Below, piece after piece: positions 50,707-58,544 of a DNA stretch of 64,000 bases. This DNA comes from Flavobacteriales bacterium. GTDB lineage: Bacteria > Bacteroidota > Bacteroidia > JACJYZ01. Location of the stretch: NCBI GenBank assembly GCA_020635855.1, contig JACJYZ010000003.1, positions 620,001 to 684,000 of the forward strand, read 5' to 3'. The translations under genes were made by a program, and so were the position numbers. The notes below the pieces were generated by a model. That model did not search any database. It was not told the origin of the DNA and saw only the letters and a program-made list of their open reading frames with translations. Position 1 is the first letter of the stretch; the number at the start of each line of letters is the position of its first letter.

Positions 50707-52011
50707 TTACTCAGAGAAGGAACACTTCCCACAACCGTATTTGCTGTTCATGTCCACCCTTCTTTGTCTTGCAGCCAGTTTGTGTGCGTGGAAAAGCGTG
50801 AGGTCGGGTCCGGTGCAGGTATAAGCTTCCAGCGGTGTGAGTCCTTTTATTGCGCTGTGCGGCCGCGCCATGGCAAAATCCTCCACGTTGAGTTTCAGGT
50901 TAAGATCCAGCTGTTGGGTATCAGGATGAGCCTGGTGATTGAGATAGTAACACTTGAGTGTTTTGTTGAAAGCCTCGGCCATGGAATTGGAGAAGGCCAC
51001 ATCTTTTAGTGCCCGTATGCGATGAATAGGAATGTGCACCACCTCTTTGATGAATACCTCCACATTGGTGTTGATGTTTTCGGGACCGCCATCGACGACC
51101 AGGTTGATGGTTTGAAGATTGGGATGATATTCCATGGCCTTTTGCAAAGCCATACGAAAAGTCATGCTGCGGATGGCTCCTGAGAGTTGAGTGCTGAGGT
51201 GAACACACAATGGGAACCGGGAGAAATTGTCCACCACGGTATAGATGTAATGTTTCAGTCCATCCCCGGATTTGAAATAGGTCACATCGGCATGCCAGTA
51301 TTGGTTGGGTTTGGATGCGCGGATGCCCTGACCATACTTGTGGGATCGTTTGGGTTTCAACCGGCGGATGTTCAACATGGCCGCATACTTATACCATGTG
51401 CTTTTAGCCATTGAAACAGACTGGGTTCTCAGCGCATGGTAGTAAACCGAGACCGAAGGCCAGAACCGCAAGCGATTGTCGCTTAACAACTCCTTCATCA
51501 CTTCCACTTCACTTCCAAGCAACTGGTTGGGATGCACCTTGCGGCAAAGGTTGATCAGGGAATCCGAACACCGCACCCTTACCTGCGTGATCCAGTTGCG
51601 CAAAGTAGAAGTGGCGACACCGAGCAACCGCGCACAATCATCCACTGAAATCGTATCTCCAACCCGTTGCACAGCCTCCACGACCTTTTCTCGATGCATG
51701 TGCAGTGTATGATGAAAGTGCCTGGCATGCACAAAAATACTTCTGAAGGTGAGTGCCAGACGCAGATAGGCCTGCATCATCTTGCGATCGAAATCATTTT
51801 GTGCAGCCTGTCGGGTGATGGTCATCACCTGATCGGAGAAGCGGAACAGATCGTTTCCGAAGTATCGGTCAAAATCCAGGTTACGATACCGGGACACCTG
51901 GCTGCGGCTGAGTTGGGCAAGATATTGCGCAGGGAGTATGCCTTGATGGACCAGGAACTTGGTGCAAGTGTGGATGGGGCGGCGTTGGAACCGATCGGTA
52001 AAAGCATGCAT
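50707..52011 (-). CDS. integrase-core (rve) DDE transposase
   Basis: The 434-residue product has an N-terminal helix-turn-helix region (SVDDCARLLGVATSTLRNWI) and a retroviral-type integrase core: YWHADVTYF for the first Asp, LVVDGGPEN for the second, and SNSMAEAFNKTLK for the Glu. That fits IS3- or IS481-like transposases of the Bacteroidota. The frame is intact. I found no terminal inverted repeats, so its element boundaries are unknown. It lies between a 7-bp-period array and a RelE-like toxin/antitoxin pair. Confidence 0.88.
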   Translation of the reverse strand: MHAFTDRFQRRPIHTCTKFLVHQGILPAQYLAQLSRSQVSRYRNLDFDRYFGNDLFRFSDQVMTITRQAAQNDFDRKMMQAYLRLALTFRSIFVHARHFHHTLHMHREKVVEAVQRVGDTISVDDCARLLGVATSTLRNWITQVRVRCSDSLINLCRKVHPNQLLGSEVEVMKELLSDNRLRFWPSVSVYYHALRTQSVSMAKSTWYKYAAMLNIRRLKPKRSHKYGQGIRASKPNQYWHADVTYFKSGDGLKHYIYTVVDNFSRFPLCVHLSTQLSGAIRSMTFRMALQKAMEYHPNLQTINLVVDGGPENINTNVEVFIKEVVHIPIHRIRALKDVAFSNSMAEAFNKTLKCYYLNHQAHPDTQQLDLNLKLNVEDFAMARPHSAIKGLTPLEAYTCTGPDLTLFHAHKLAARQRRVDMNSKYGCGKCSFSE

Positions 52012-52070
52012 GAAAGCCGAATGTGTTGATTCGGTGCAAGCTTAAAGATATTCTGAATATAACGTAGGGG

Positions 52071-52403
52071 TTACTTTTTGAGCAAAATTTCAAGAAGAAG
52101 CTTAAGCTCTTTGTCAGTGATTGTACTTTGATCAGATTTGTCGTAGATATCAAGAAGATACACGGTTTGGTTCACAATCCTGACATAGGAAATGAGCCGT
52201 GCGCCCCCTGATTTTCCCTTGCCCTTTGAGGCAATAGCAAACCGAATCTTATAGCAATCTTTACCCAGAGGGGTTCCCTGAATGGGATGTTTCGAGAGGG
52301 AGTTGATCAGCAGTGAGAGATCATTTCTGATCGTCTTGTATTTCTTTGCCAGCTTTTTGAGCTTGCGTTCGAAAGGTTCGGTGGCGATTACTTCAAAGCT
52401 CAT
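52071..52403 (-). CDS. RelE/ParE-like toxin
   Basis: The 110-residue product begins MSFEVIATEPFERKLKKLAKK, the usual RelE/HigB opening. HPIQGTPLGKDCYKIRFAI and KSGGARLISYVRIV then YLLDIYDKSDQ follow. Those strands match the RelE fold of ribosome-dependent mRNA interferases. Its start overlaps the end of the preceding gene, which encodes the likely antitoxin. The C-terminus is helical and basic (DKELKLLLEILLKK), as in active members. Confidence 0.82.
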   Translation of the reverse strand: MSFEVIATEPFERKLKKLAKKYKTIRNDLSLLINSLSKHPIQGTPLGKDCYKIRFAIASKGKGKSGGARLISYVRIVNQTVYLLDIYDKSDQSTITDKELKLLLEILLKK

Positions 52404-52605
52404 CAAGCAAGTCTTTGGCAGACTTTAACTTTTTCTTTCCTTGCTCATGAAGTTCTGCATCGCTAAGTGCTTCAGCCAAATCCTGAATGGTTTGGCCCTT
52501 GTGTTTGTCCTTGATTTCTTTCACCACTTTGACGTAATCAAGGCTTTTGAGCAATTCCATAAAGAAAGCACCCCTGTTGTCTTTAATGTCAAGAATCACC
52601 TTCAT
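52393..52605 (-). CDS. antitoxin of the RelE-like pair
   Basis: The 70-residue product begins MKVILDIKDNRGAFFMELLKSL. It is helical and acidic-rich, with DLAEALSDAELHEQGKKKLKSA. No family name is certain, but the size, the 11-bp overlap with the RelE-like gene and the gene order identify it as the antitoxin. Its N-terminal segment may include a DNA-binding or dimerising strand. The start at 52605 is preferred over 52629 because MKV is the usual opening. Confidence 0.75.
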   Translation of the reverse strand: MKVILDIKDNRGAFFMELLKSLDYVKVVKEIKDKHKGQTIQDLAEALSDAELHEQGKKKLKSAKDLLDEL

Positions 52606-52690
52606 AGAAAGAGTTTTGGATTTAAACAAAGTTAACGAAAATTGAGGTGAATCGTTACCTGCTGCATTTTGATTGGTACACCTATCTTCA

Positions 52691-52718
52691 AAGGCGACCT
52701 GCTCAGGTCGCCTTTTTT
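52691..52718. terminator. orphan hairpin with T run
   Basis: AAGGCGACCTG (52691-52701) pairs with CAGGTCGCCTT (52704-52714) with only a short loop, followed by further T on the plus strand. No plus-strand gene ends before it. It may terminate an unannotated RNA or mark an element end. The rest of 52606-53050 has no gene, only 7-bp-period arrays. Confidence 0.6.
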
Positions 52719-52935
52719 GTTTCGCAAAATCAAAGCCATCAAGCAGGCCCGTGGGGCGGCAGGCAGAGGTACCCCGGACGCAGCCGGGTCCCCCAAAGAC
52801 AGATGTTACCGCTTCACAAAACTTTGATCATGGGAACGTAGCGTATGCTACAGAATAACCGGACGAAGGTGCAACCTTCGCCCAACAGCCCGTTGTCCGA
52901 GGTTCGTTTTTAGAATTCCGAGATGCACCTTCGTC

Positions 52936-53052
52936 ATTCGTAATCCGTCATTCGTAATCCGTCATTCGCAATTGGTAATTAGCTGGTCAATGCCCGATTG
53001 CTCACTCTTGTCCTATGCCAACTTGAGACTCCTAACTTGAGACTCGCCACTC
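52936..53052. repeat. 7-bp-period arrays 2 and 3
   Basis: At 52936-52980 the units are ATTCGTA, ATCCGTC, ATTCGTA, ATCCGTC, ATTCGCA, ATTGGTA. At 53021-53052 they are ACTTGAG, ACTCCTA, ACTTGAG, ACTCGCC. The period is seven and the first base is nearly always A. The two arrays are separated by 40 bp and the second abuts the NhaC stop. Confidence 0.7.
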
Positions 53053-55072
53053 ATTCAACTTTCTTCCCCCAAAACTGCACCACGCCCCACAACACGCCCA
53101 GTCCGAGCAGCATGGAGAATGCCGGGTGAAGTCCGAGTCCGGATGGCAGCGTACCGAACAGCAGGGAGGTGGCGCCCACCACCATTGCGTACGGCAGCTG
53201 TGTGCGCACGTGATCGATGTGGTTGCAACTGGAGGCCAGGGATGACAGGATCGTGGTGTCGCTGATGGGTGAACAGTGGTCGCCCAGCACGGCGCCGGCC
53301 AATACACAGGCCGTTACGTTGTGAAAGATAGGCAGCGTGGCAGCCATGTCGTAACCGTGTGCCTGGCATACAGACCATGTGGCGGCCAGCACCAGCGGGT
53401 ACAGGATGGCCATGGTACCCCATGAACTTCCGGTGGAGAACGCAATTACGCAGGCCATCAGGAAGGTGAGCGACGGCAGGATGGTCGGCGGAATGCCGCT
53501 CGACAGCAGGCTGCCCGTAATGAAATCAGCCGTATGCATGTCGCTGGTGACCGCGGCAAGCGACCACGCCAGCAACAGGGTGAGGATGGCATGGAACATC
53601 GACTTGAAGCCGTTCACCATGGAAGTGATGCAGGTCTCCAGGTTCATGAGTCTTTGGCCGAGTGACAACAGCATGGCCGTCGCGGCGGAAGAGAGAGACG
53701 ACCACAACAGCGCTGCATATGAATCCGCATTGCCGATCAGCACACCCAGCTTCTGAAAGAAGTTTCCGGGCGGACTTTCCATCATGTCCATCGATGCGAA
53801 AATGCGTCCCAGGTTTTTGGGTCCCACCTGAATGCCCTCATCAAGCAAGGCATCATAAGTGGCGTTCATGCCGGTGTATAGCAACCCGATGATGGCGCCT
53901 CCGACCAGCACAAGGATGGGAACCACTGCATTCAGCGCCGAATGCTTGATCCCTTCCAGCGGCTCGAACTGACCCATCTCGGCAGAGGTCAGGCTGCGGC
54001 TTTTGTCGCTTTCCACTTCCCCGTGGTGTACCGCGCGTTTCTCCGCCTTTAACATGGGGCCGAAGTCGCGGTTGCGTAAGATCAGGAACAACATGAAGAC
54101 AAGCGTAAATACCGGGTAAAAGGAATATTGCAAGGATGAAAAGAAGATGGAATAACTGCTTTCCTTGATGCCGGTGCCCACGGTGCCGGATGAAATGTAA
54201 CTCAGCTCGGCACCGATCCATGTGGTGATGAAGGCCACCGCCGCAACCGGTGCCGCGGTGCTGTCAACCAGGTAGCTGAGTTTCTCCCTCGATATCTTCA
54301 GCTTGTCGGTGATCGGGCGCATGGTGTTGCCCACCACCAGCGAGTTGGCGTAGTCGTCAAAGAACACCGCTACCCCGAGGAACCAGGTAACGAACTGGCC
54401 CGATTTACGCGTGGAGGCATACTTCGACAACCGGTTCACAACGCCCTGCATGCCCCCGTTTTTGGAGATGATGCCCACCATGCCACCGATGGTCAGCGAG
54501 AAAATGATGATGGCCGCATGTTCTTCATTGCTGAGCCCGCGGATGAGGTATGTATCAATCACCGCCAGGAAGCCGGAGAAGATGCCCATGATGCCCTTGG
54601 TGTAAAAGCCCAGTACGGAAGCACCGAACAGGATGCCTACGAAAAGCGAAGAGATGACCTCACGGAAGATGAGCGCCATCACAATGGCCAGCAGGGGTGG
54701 GAGGATCGATAGCCACAGCGGCATCGGATGAACGGGTTGCTGGTAATGATATGCACCGATCGAAAGGGACAGCTCTTCATCGTCGGAGGAAAAAACATGT
54801 GTTACAACCGCCTTTCCATCATCTGACATGTCCACATCATGCGTTTGGTCGCCGATGGTCACACGCAGCTGACCGTACTCCATCAGGTCGGGATGACCCA
54901 GGTCTTTGGCGTGGATCTCGATGGAGGTCTCCATGTCGGCCACGATCAGGTCGGGAACGGTGACTTCGAATTGGTCGGCTTCAAAGTTCAATGCCCTGGC
55001 GGGTGTGATGCAATGGAACCATGCCATTGCCACCAGCAGGATGATGTGAATGGGTGAAAAGCGTTTCTGCAT
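53051..55072 (-). CDS. NhaC-family Na+/H+ antiporter with N-terminal secreted extension
   Basis: The 673-residue product has a signal peptide to about residue 28 and about 85 residues of beta-rich sequence (FEVTVPDLIVADMETS, MEYGQLRVTIGDQTH). A polytopic NhaC-like domain follows (LLAIVMALIFREVISSLFVG, FFDDYANSLVVGNTMRPIT, TGSSWGTMAILYP). FFDDYANSL and STGSSWGT are the usual ion-site segments. It would exchange Na+ for H+ at the inner membrane. The N-terminal extension is not normal for NhaC and would lie in the periplasm. Confidence 0.84.
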   Translation of the reverse strand: MQKRFSPIHIILLVAMAWFHCITPARALNFEADQFEVTVPDLIVADMETSIEIHAKDLGHPDLMEYGQLRVTIGDQTHDVDMSDDGKAVVTHVFSSDDEELSLSIGAYHYQQPVHPMPLWLSILPPLLAIVMALIFREVISSLFVGILFGASVLGFYTKGIMGIFSGFLAVIDTYLIRGLSNEEHAAIIIFSLTIGGMVGIISKNGGMQGVVNRLSKYASTRKSGQFVTWFLGVAVFFDDYANSLVVGNTMRPITDKLKISREKLSYLVDSTAAPVAAVAFITTWIGAELSYISSGTVGTGIKESSYSIFFSSLQYSFYPVFTLVFMLFLILRNRDFGPMLKAEKRAVHHGEVESDKSRSLTSAEMGQFEPLEGIKHSALNAVVPILVLVGGAIIGLLYTGMNATYDALLDEGIQVGPKNLGRIFASMDMMESPPGNFFQKLGVLIGNADSYAALLWSSLSSAATAMLLSLGQRLMNLETCITSMVNGFKSMFHAILTLLLAWSLAAVTSDMHTADFITGSLLSSGIPPTILPSLTFLMACVIAFSTGSSWGTMAILYPLVLAATWSVCQAHGYDMAATLPIFHNVTACVLAGAVLGDHCSPISDTTILSSLASSCNHIDHVRTQLPYAMVVGATSLLFGTLPSGLGLHPAFSMLLGLGVLWGVVQFWGKKVE

Positions 55073-55112
55073 ACCGGGATTAGAATATCACGACTACGGG
55101 GGCGAAGATACA

Positions 55113-55312
55113 CTGTTCCCGGAAAGCACAAAAGATATTAAACAACAGACCTTGGACTTCTAATCGCAGTTATGCATACGCCCCCGTTCATTGTCCTTCC
55201 GCTTCGTTCCCGCGACGCCCCATTCGTCATTCGTCATTGGTAATTGTCATGGCAAGCCGCCCCCGTATCTCCAACCGCCAACTTGAGACTCGCGACTTGC
55301 CACTCGCAACTT
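55113..55312. repeat. direct repeat R1 with array 4 and a toxin-like remnant
   Basis: It starts with the 27-nt segment at 55113-55139, whose core GGAAAGCACAAAAGATATT recurs with one change in R2. It continues through GCTTCGTTCCC-CGACGCCCCATTC, ATTCGTC and ATTGGTA units, and ends in CCGCCAACTTGAGACT. R2 at 55754-55954 repeats the same order. Read in one frame the start gives LFPESTKDI, as in the decayed toxin. R1 lies between the NhaC start and the DUF433 gene. Confidence 0.65.
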
Positions 55313-55410
55313 CATGTGGCGTACCTACGGCACGCAGGAATCATCCATTGAACCGAACGCTACCCATGTGTTGCTCCTATGGAGCAAGCCACTTCGTATA
55401 GCTGGCCGCT

Positions 55411-55449
55411 ACTTACGACTAAGGACTAAAGACTAAAGACTTACGACTA
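55411..55449. repeat. 7-bp-period array 5
   Basis: The units are ACTTACG, ACTAAGG, ACTAAAG, ACTAAAG, ACTTACG, ACTA. The array ends 32 bp before the DUF433 start, so it lies in its promoter region. Confidence 0.65.
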
Positions 55450-55481
55450 TCTTTTCTTACCTTTGAAGAAAGCATCACGCC

Positions 55482-55706
55482 ATGACTGATTACCATCATA
55501 TCATCACCATTGATCCATCGATCAGATTCGGAAAACCCTGCATTAAGGGCACAAGAATTTCTGTCTATGATGTGCTGAGTTGGTTTGCATCAGGCATGTC
55601 TAAGGCAGATATCCTTTCGGATTATCCCGAACTTACCGAAGAACAAATTCAGGCATGTCTGGCGTATGCGGCCGATAGGGAGCACAAAATACGCGTGGCC
55701 TCGTGA
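55482..55706 (+). CDS. DUF433 antitoxin
   Basis: The 74-residue product carries IRFGKPCIKGTRISVYDVLSWFASGMS and ILSDYPELTEEQIQACLAYAADRE, the standard DUF433 winged-helix antitoxin. These usually pair with a PIN-like DUF5615 toxin encoded directly downstream. Here a GTG overlaps the stop by four bases as expected, but the toxin that follows is broken. The gene is flanked by 200-bp direct repeats R1 and R2. Confidence 0.9.
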   Translation: MTDYHHIITIDPSIRFGKPCIKGTRISVYDVLSWFASGMSKADILSDYPELTEEQIQACLAYAADREHKIRVAS

Positions 55707-55788
55707 AGCTTCTTTTCGATCAGACGGCATGTTTGGAAATCATTGCTTAAAACAGTTCCCCGAAAGCACAAAAGATATTGGATTATAG
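55703..55788 (+). pseudogene. decayed PIN-like (DUF5615) toxin
   Basis: The GTG at 55703 overlaps the antitoxin stop (GTGA) and starts VKLLFDQ, the usual DUF5615 opening. The frame then closes after 15 codons. A second frame continues as HCLKQFPESTKDIGL before a stop at 55786-55788, the sort of text expected near residues 18-35 of the toxin. A frameshift plus loss of the rest explains both. The antitoxin is left without an active partner. Confidence 0.7.
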
Positions 55789-55954
55789 ACGCTGCCTGCC
55801 TTTTGAATACATACCCATGTTCATTGCCATTTCGCTTCGTTCCCACGACGCCCCATTCCTAATTCCTAACTTCTAATTGCTAATTAAACAGTAAGCTGCT
55901 TTGTTTGCCGAACCGCCAACTTGAGACTTGCAACTTGAGACTTGCAACTTACTT
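55754..55954. repeat. direct repeat R2 with arrays 6 and 7
   Basis: R2 repeats R1 in order: CCCGAAAGCACAAAAGATAT, then TTCATTG-C-TTTCGCTTCG, CGACGCCCCATTC, ATTCCTA-type heptamers at 55855-55885, then CCGCCAACTTGAGACTT with ACTTGAG/ACTTGCA units to 55954. It begins inside the toxin remnant. The two repeats are about 640 bp apart in start and enclose the DUF433 gene. Confidence 0.65.
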
Positions 55955-55993
55955 TTCTTATCTTGCCCCCAGCTAACGTACAAAGTACCCGTC

Positions 55994-56428
55994 ATGAAAA
56001 AGAACACTTTGAAATACCTGGCCGGCGCATTGTTGCTTACCATGGCTGCATGTCAACCCGGAGGAAACGATGACGACACAACGGCCAACGACAGCACCGC
56101 TGTAAGCCAGGCCGAAGAGATCACCTCCTATGGTGAAACCTGGGTTAGCGAAGGTCATGTGGAAGTGGCCATGTTCAAAGAATTGCTCGAGCTGGGCGGT
56201 GAAGACCAGAAGACACTGGATGTAGGTGGCTCGCTGCAACAGGCCGGTGCCAACATTGTACTTGACGGTGGCGACGGTGCAACCCTATCCATGGCCACCA
56301 AAGAGTTTTCCGTACCCGAAGCGTGGGTGGGCAAACAAGTGGTGGTGAAGGTGCAAGGTGATCGCCAGCCCGGCGGTGACGGCAGCGAGTTCAAGTTCAC
56401 CGCGCTGGGCGTAATGCTTCAAAAGTAA
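55994..56428 (+). CDS. lipoprotein of unknown function
   Basis: The 144-residue product begins MKKNTLKYLAGALLLTMAACQ with a lipobox LTMAAC at Cys20. A flexible acidic stretch (GGNDDDTTANDSTA) follows, then a compact beta domain ending GSEFKFTALGVMLQ. The centre has DVGGSLQQAGANIVLDG. No family is recognised. It converges on the maf gene with 7 bp between stops. Confidence 0.65.
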   Translation: MKKNTLKYLAGALLLTMAACQPGGNDDDTTANDSTAVSQAEEITSYGETWVSEGHVEVAMFKELLELGGEDQKTLDVGGSLQQAGANIVLDGGDGATLSMATKEFSVPEAWVGKQVVVKVQGDRQPGGDGSEFKFTALGVMLQK

Positions 56429-56435
56429 TTCCCGT

Positions 56436-57029
56436 TCAGGCCGGTTGCCCGGTGCTGCAGAACAAGCGCAGCGCTTCATATAGTTTCTCGGTGGGAAGTC
56501 CCATTACATTGGTGTATGAACCCTCCACTTTTCGGATGGCCACATGCCCGATCCATTCCTGCACCCCGTAAGCTCCGGCTTTGTCGTAAGGCTGGTACCG
56601 ATCTACATAATCGGCAATCTCTTCTTCGGAAAGCGAACGGAAGTATACCCGCGTCAGGTCGTACAGTGTTTCGATGCGGTGCCGGTCACGCAGCGTTACC
56701 CCGGTGATCACCTCGTGCATTTTTCCTTCCAGGCGTTTCAGCATGGAAATGGCTTCTTCCCGGTCGGCCGGTTTACCCAGCACTTCACCTTCCAGCAGCA
56801 CAATCGTATCTGCGGTTACCACTACGGTATCTGCCTTTTCATCTTCCAGTGGAACGGCTTCGGCTTTGATCCGGCTGAGGTGCATGGCGATGGCTTCGCG
56901 TTGGAGGGAAGGATCAAAAGACTCGTCCACATGCGTGGGTTCCACCCTGAACACCAGGTCCATTTCTTTCATCAGCTGTGACCGCCGGGGTGATGCTGAT
57001 GCCAGGATGATCTCACAGTTTTGTTTCAT
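56436..57029 (-). CDS. maf: Maf-family nucleotide pyrophosphatase
   Basis: The 197-residue product begins MKQNCEIILASASPRRSQLM, the nucleotide-binding opening of Maf/YhdE. ADTIVLLEGEVLGKP and QPYDKAGAYGVQEW with GSYTNVMGLP follow. Maf proteins hydrolyse dTTP, UTP and modified nucleotides to monophosphates, a pool-sanitising role. The frame overlaps the UbiA stop by 4 bp (ATGA), so the two are coupled. Length and motifs are complete. Confidence 0.94.
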   Translation of the reverse strand: MKQNCEIILASASPRRSQLMKEMDLVFRVEPTHVDESFDPSLQREAIAMHLSRIKAEAVPLEDEKADTVVVTADTIVLLEGEVLGKPADREEAISMLKRLEGKMHEVITGVTLRDRHRIETLYDLTRVYFRSLSEEEIADYVDRYQPYDKAGAYGVQEWIGHVAIRKVEGSYTNVMGLPTEKLYEALRLFCSTGQPA

Positions 57030-57958
57030 ATCGGATAGCTCAGGTTGTGCCAGATCACCAGCATGTAGAGAATACCACACAGCATGATTACCTTGGAAAG
57101 CGTACTGGCCCTGTGAAAACTTTTGGGCGTTTTGGCCTGGATGGTGATGAGGGCCAGGATGAGCAACGGTAGTTCAATCAGCAGCGCAAAGTAGGTGGCT
57201 GAGATGGCATCACCCGCTTCCTGTTGCAACCGCATCAGCATACCGATTGCTACCATGGTTGCTCCCAGCACCAGGGTGGTGAACACCTTGGTGAAAGGGA
57301 TGCCTGCAAGGATGGGCAGGGTGTTGTAACCGGCAGAGAGATCGCCTTTGTAATCCTCCATGTCTTTGATCATCTCCCTGATCCATGTCAGCAGGAAAGC
57401 GAACAGGGTGTATCCCCAGACGAAATCGAAATTGAACCAGAATACCTCCAGGTTGCGGGCTTCATGAATGTATTCGTATACGCCGGTCAGCAGCGGAACC
57501 AGGGCAGACAGTAACGCCACCACCAGGTTGCCGATCACCGGCATCGACTTGAAGGCGCTGGAATAGAACCACAGCAAACCGGCAGCCAACACCTGCACCA
57601 GCATCAGGTTCCACATGTCCACTTCCCAGGCGATATAAAAAGCGATTACAAATGCCAGTCCGTTGAAGGCCATGTACAGGTTCATTACGGTTTCTTCGGA
57701 GTATACCTTGCCCACCATCGTCTTATTTCCCTTGTTCACCTGGTCGGCCTCCACGTCGTGGTAGTCGTTGATCATGTTTCCCGCAGCGGCGATGAGTACC
57801 ACTGATAACACCAGCAGCCAGAAACTCAGTTCCCCCTGTTGCAGGGTGATGTCGTTCACAGCCAGCATCGGGCGCAGCAAACAATAGCGAACCATGGCCA
57901 TGGTCAGCGCCATGATCAGCAGGTTGGGCCAGCGGATGAACTGCAGGAAGTTTTTCAC
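57026..57958 (-). CDS. UbiA-family prenyltransferase
   Basis: The 310-residue protein is all-helical with about nine membrane segments. The two metal-binding sites are NMINDYHDVEADQVNKGNK and IKDMEDYKGD. Bacteroidota proteins of this type are called geranylgeranylglycerol-phosphate geranylgeranyltransferase-like, but the substrate has not been shown for most. I use the GTG at 57958 (VKNFLQFIRWPNL), 2 bp after the KdsC-like stop, because the longer frame overlaps that gene. It lies within a four-gene minus-strand run. Confidence 0.85.
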   Translation of the reverse strand: MKNFLQFIRWPNLLIMALTMAMVRYCLLRPMLAVNDITLQQGELSFWLLVLSVVLIAAAGNMINDYHDVEADQVNKGNKTMVGKVYSEETVMNLYMAFNGLAFVIAFYIAWEVDMWNLMLVQVLAAGLLWFYSSAFKSMPVIGNLVVALLSALVPLLTGVYEYIHEARNLEVFWFNFDFVWGYTLFAFLLTWIREMIKDMEDYKGDLSAGYNTLPILAGIPFTKVFTTLVLGATMVAIGMLMRLQQEAGDAISATYFALLIELPLLILALITIQAKTPKSFHRASTLSKVIMLCGILYMLVIWHNLSYPI

Positions 57959-57960
57959 GG

Positions 57961-58506
57961 CTACCAGTTCAGGGCGTCTTTGGTCAGGTGGTGAGAATCC
58001 GGATCGTACCATTTTCCCTGGATCTTCATGAGTTGTTCCAGGATGTCGCGGATGCAACCATGGCCACCCTTATGAGGAGACACGTACATGGAAATGGCCT
58101 TGATGTCTTCCGAGGCGTCAGCCGGACAGGTAGGCAGGCCTACTTGTTTCATGATCTCGTAGTCGGGTACATCATCGCCCATGTACAGCATGGTTTTCGG
58201 GTCGATGTCGTACATGTGGATGAATTCTTCGAATGCTTCGATCTTGCGGCTGCAACCCAGGTAAATGTCTTTCACCCCGAGATTTTTGAACCGTTCCCGC
58301 ACCGCTTCCGATTTCCCGCCTGTAATCACGGCAATGTGGTAGCCCATCTTCACGGCATGTTGCAGTGCATAGCCGTCTTTCACATTCATGATGCGCAGCG
58401 GCTGCTCGCCCGGTAACAGGATCACGCTGTTGTCGGTGAACACACCGTCCACATCAAATGCCATCGCCTTCACATCGGCAAGTATTTCCTTATAGCTCTT
58501 TTCCAA
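57961..58506 (-). CDS. KdsC-like HAD phosphatase
   Basis: The 181-residue product has the HAD motif AFDVDGVFTDN near 16-26, VITGGKSEAVRERF near 58-71, and YMGDDVPDYEIM near 105-116. It lacks the large cap of other HADs, as 3-deoxy-D-manno-octulosonate 8-phosphate phosphatase (KdsC) does. That enzyme makes Kdo for the inner core of lipopolysaccharide. Many Bacteroidota proteins of this type are named KdsC by similarity, and a different sugar phosphate is possible. It is followed 2 bp later by the UbiA gene. Confidence 0.82.
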   Translation of the reverse strand: MEKSYKEILADVKAMAFDVDGVFTDNSVILLPGEQPLRIMNVKDGYALQHAVKMGYHIAVITGGKSEAVRERFKNLGVKDIYLGCSRKIEAFEEFIHMYDIDPKTMLYMGDDVPDYEIMKQVGLPTCPADASEDIKAISMYVSPHKGGHGCIRDILEQLMKIQGKWYDPDSHHLTKDALNW

Positions 58507-58544
58507 GGTGCAGAAGTTTGTGCGAAAATAGCCAATCCGGCGGA

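Noticed and set aside
50459..55954. CRISPR array
   Set aside because: The repeated words have a 7-bp period with no spacers of constant length and no cas genes.
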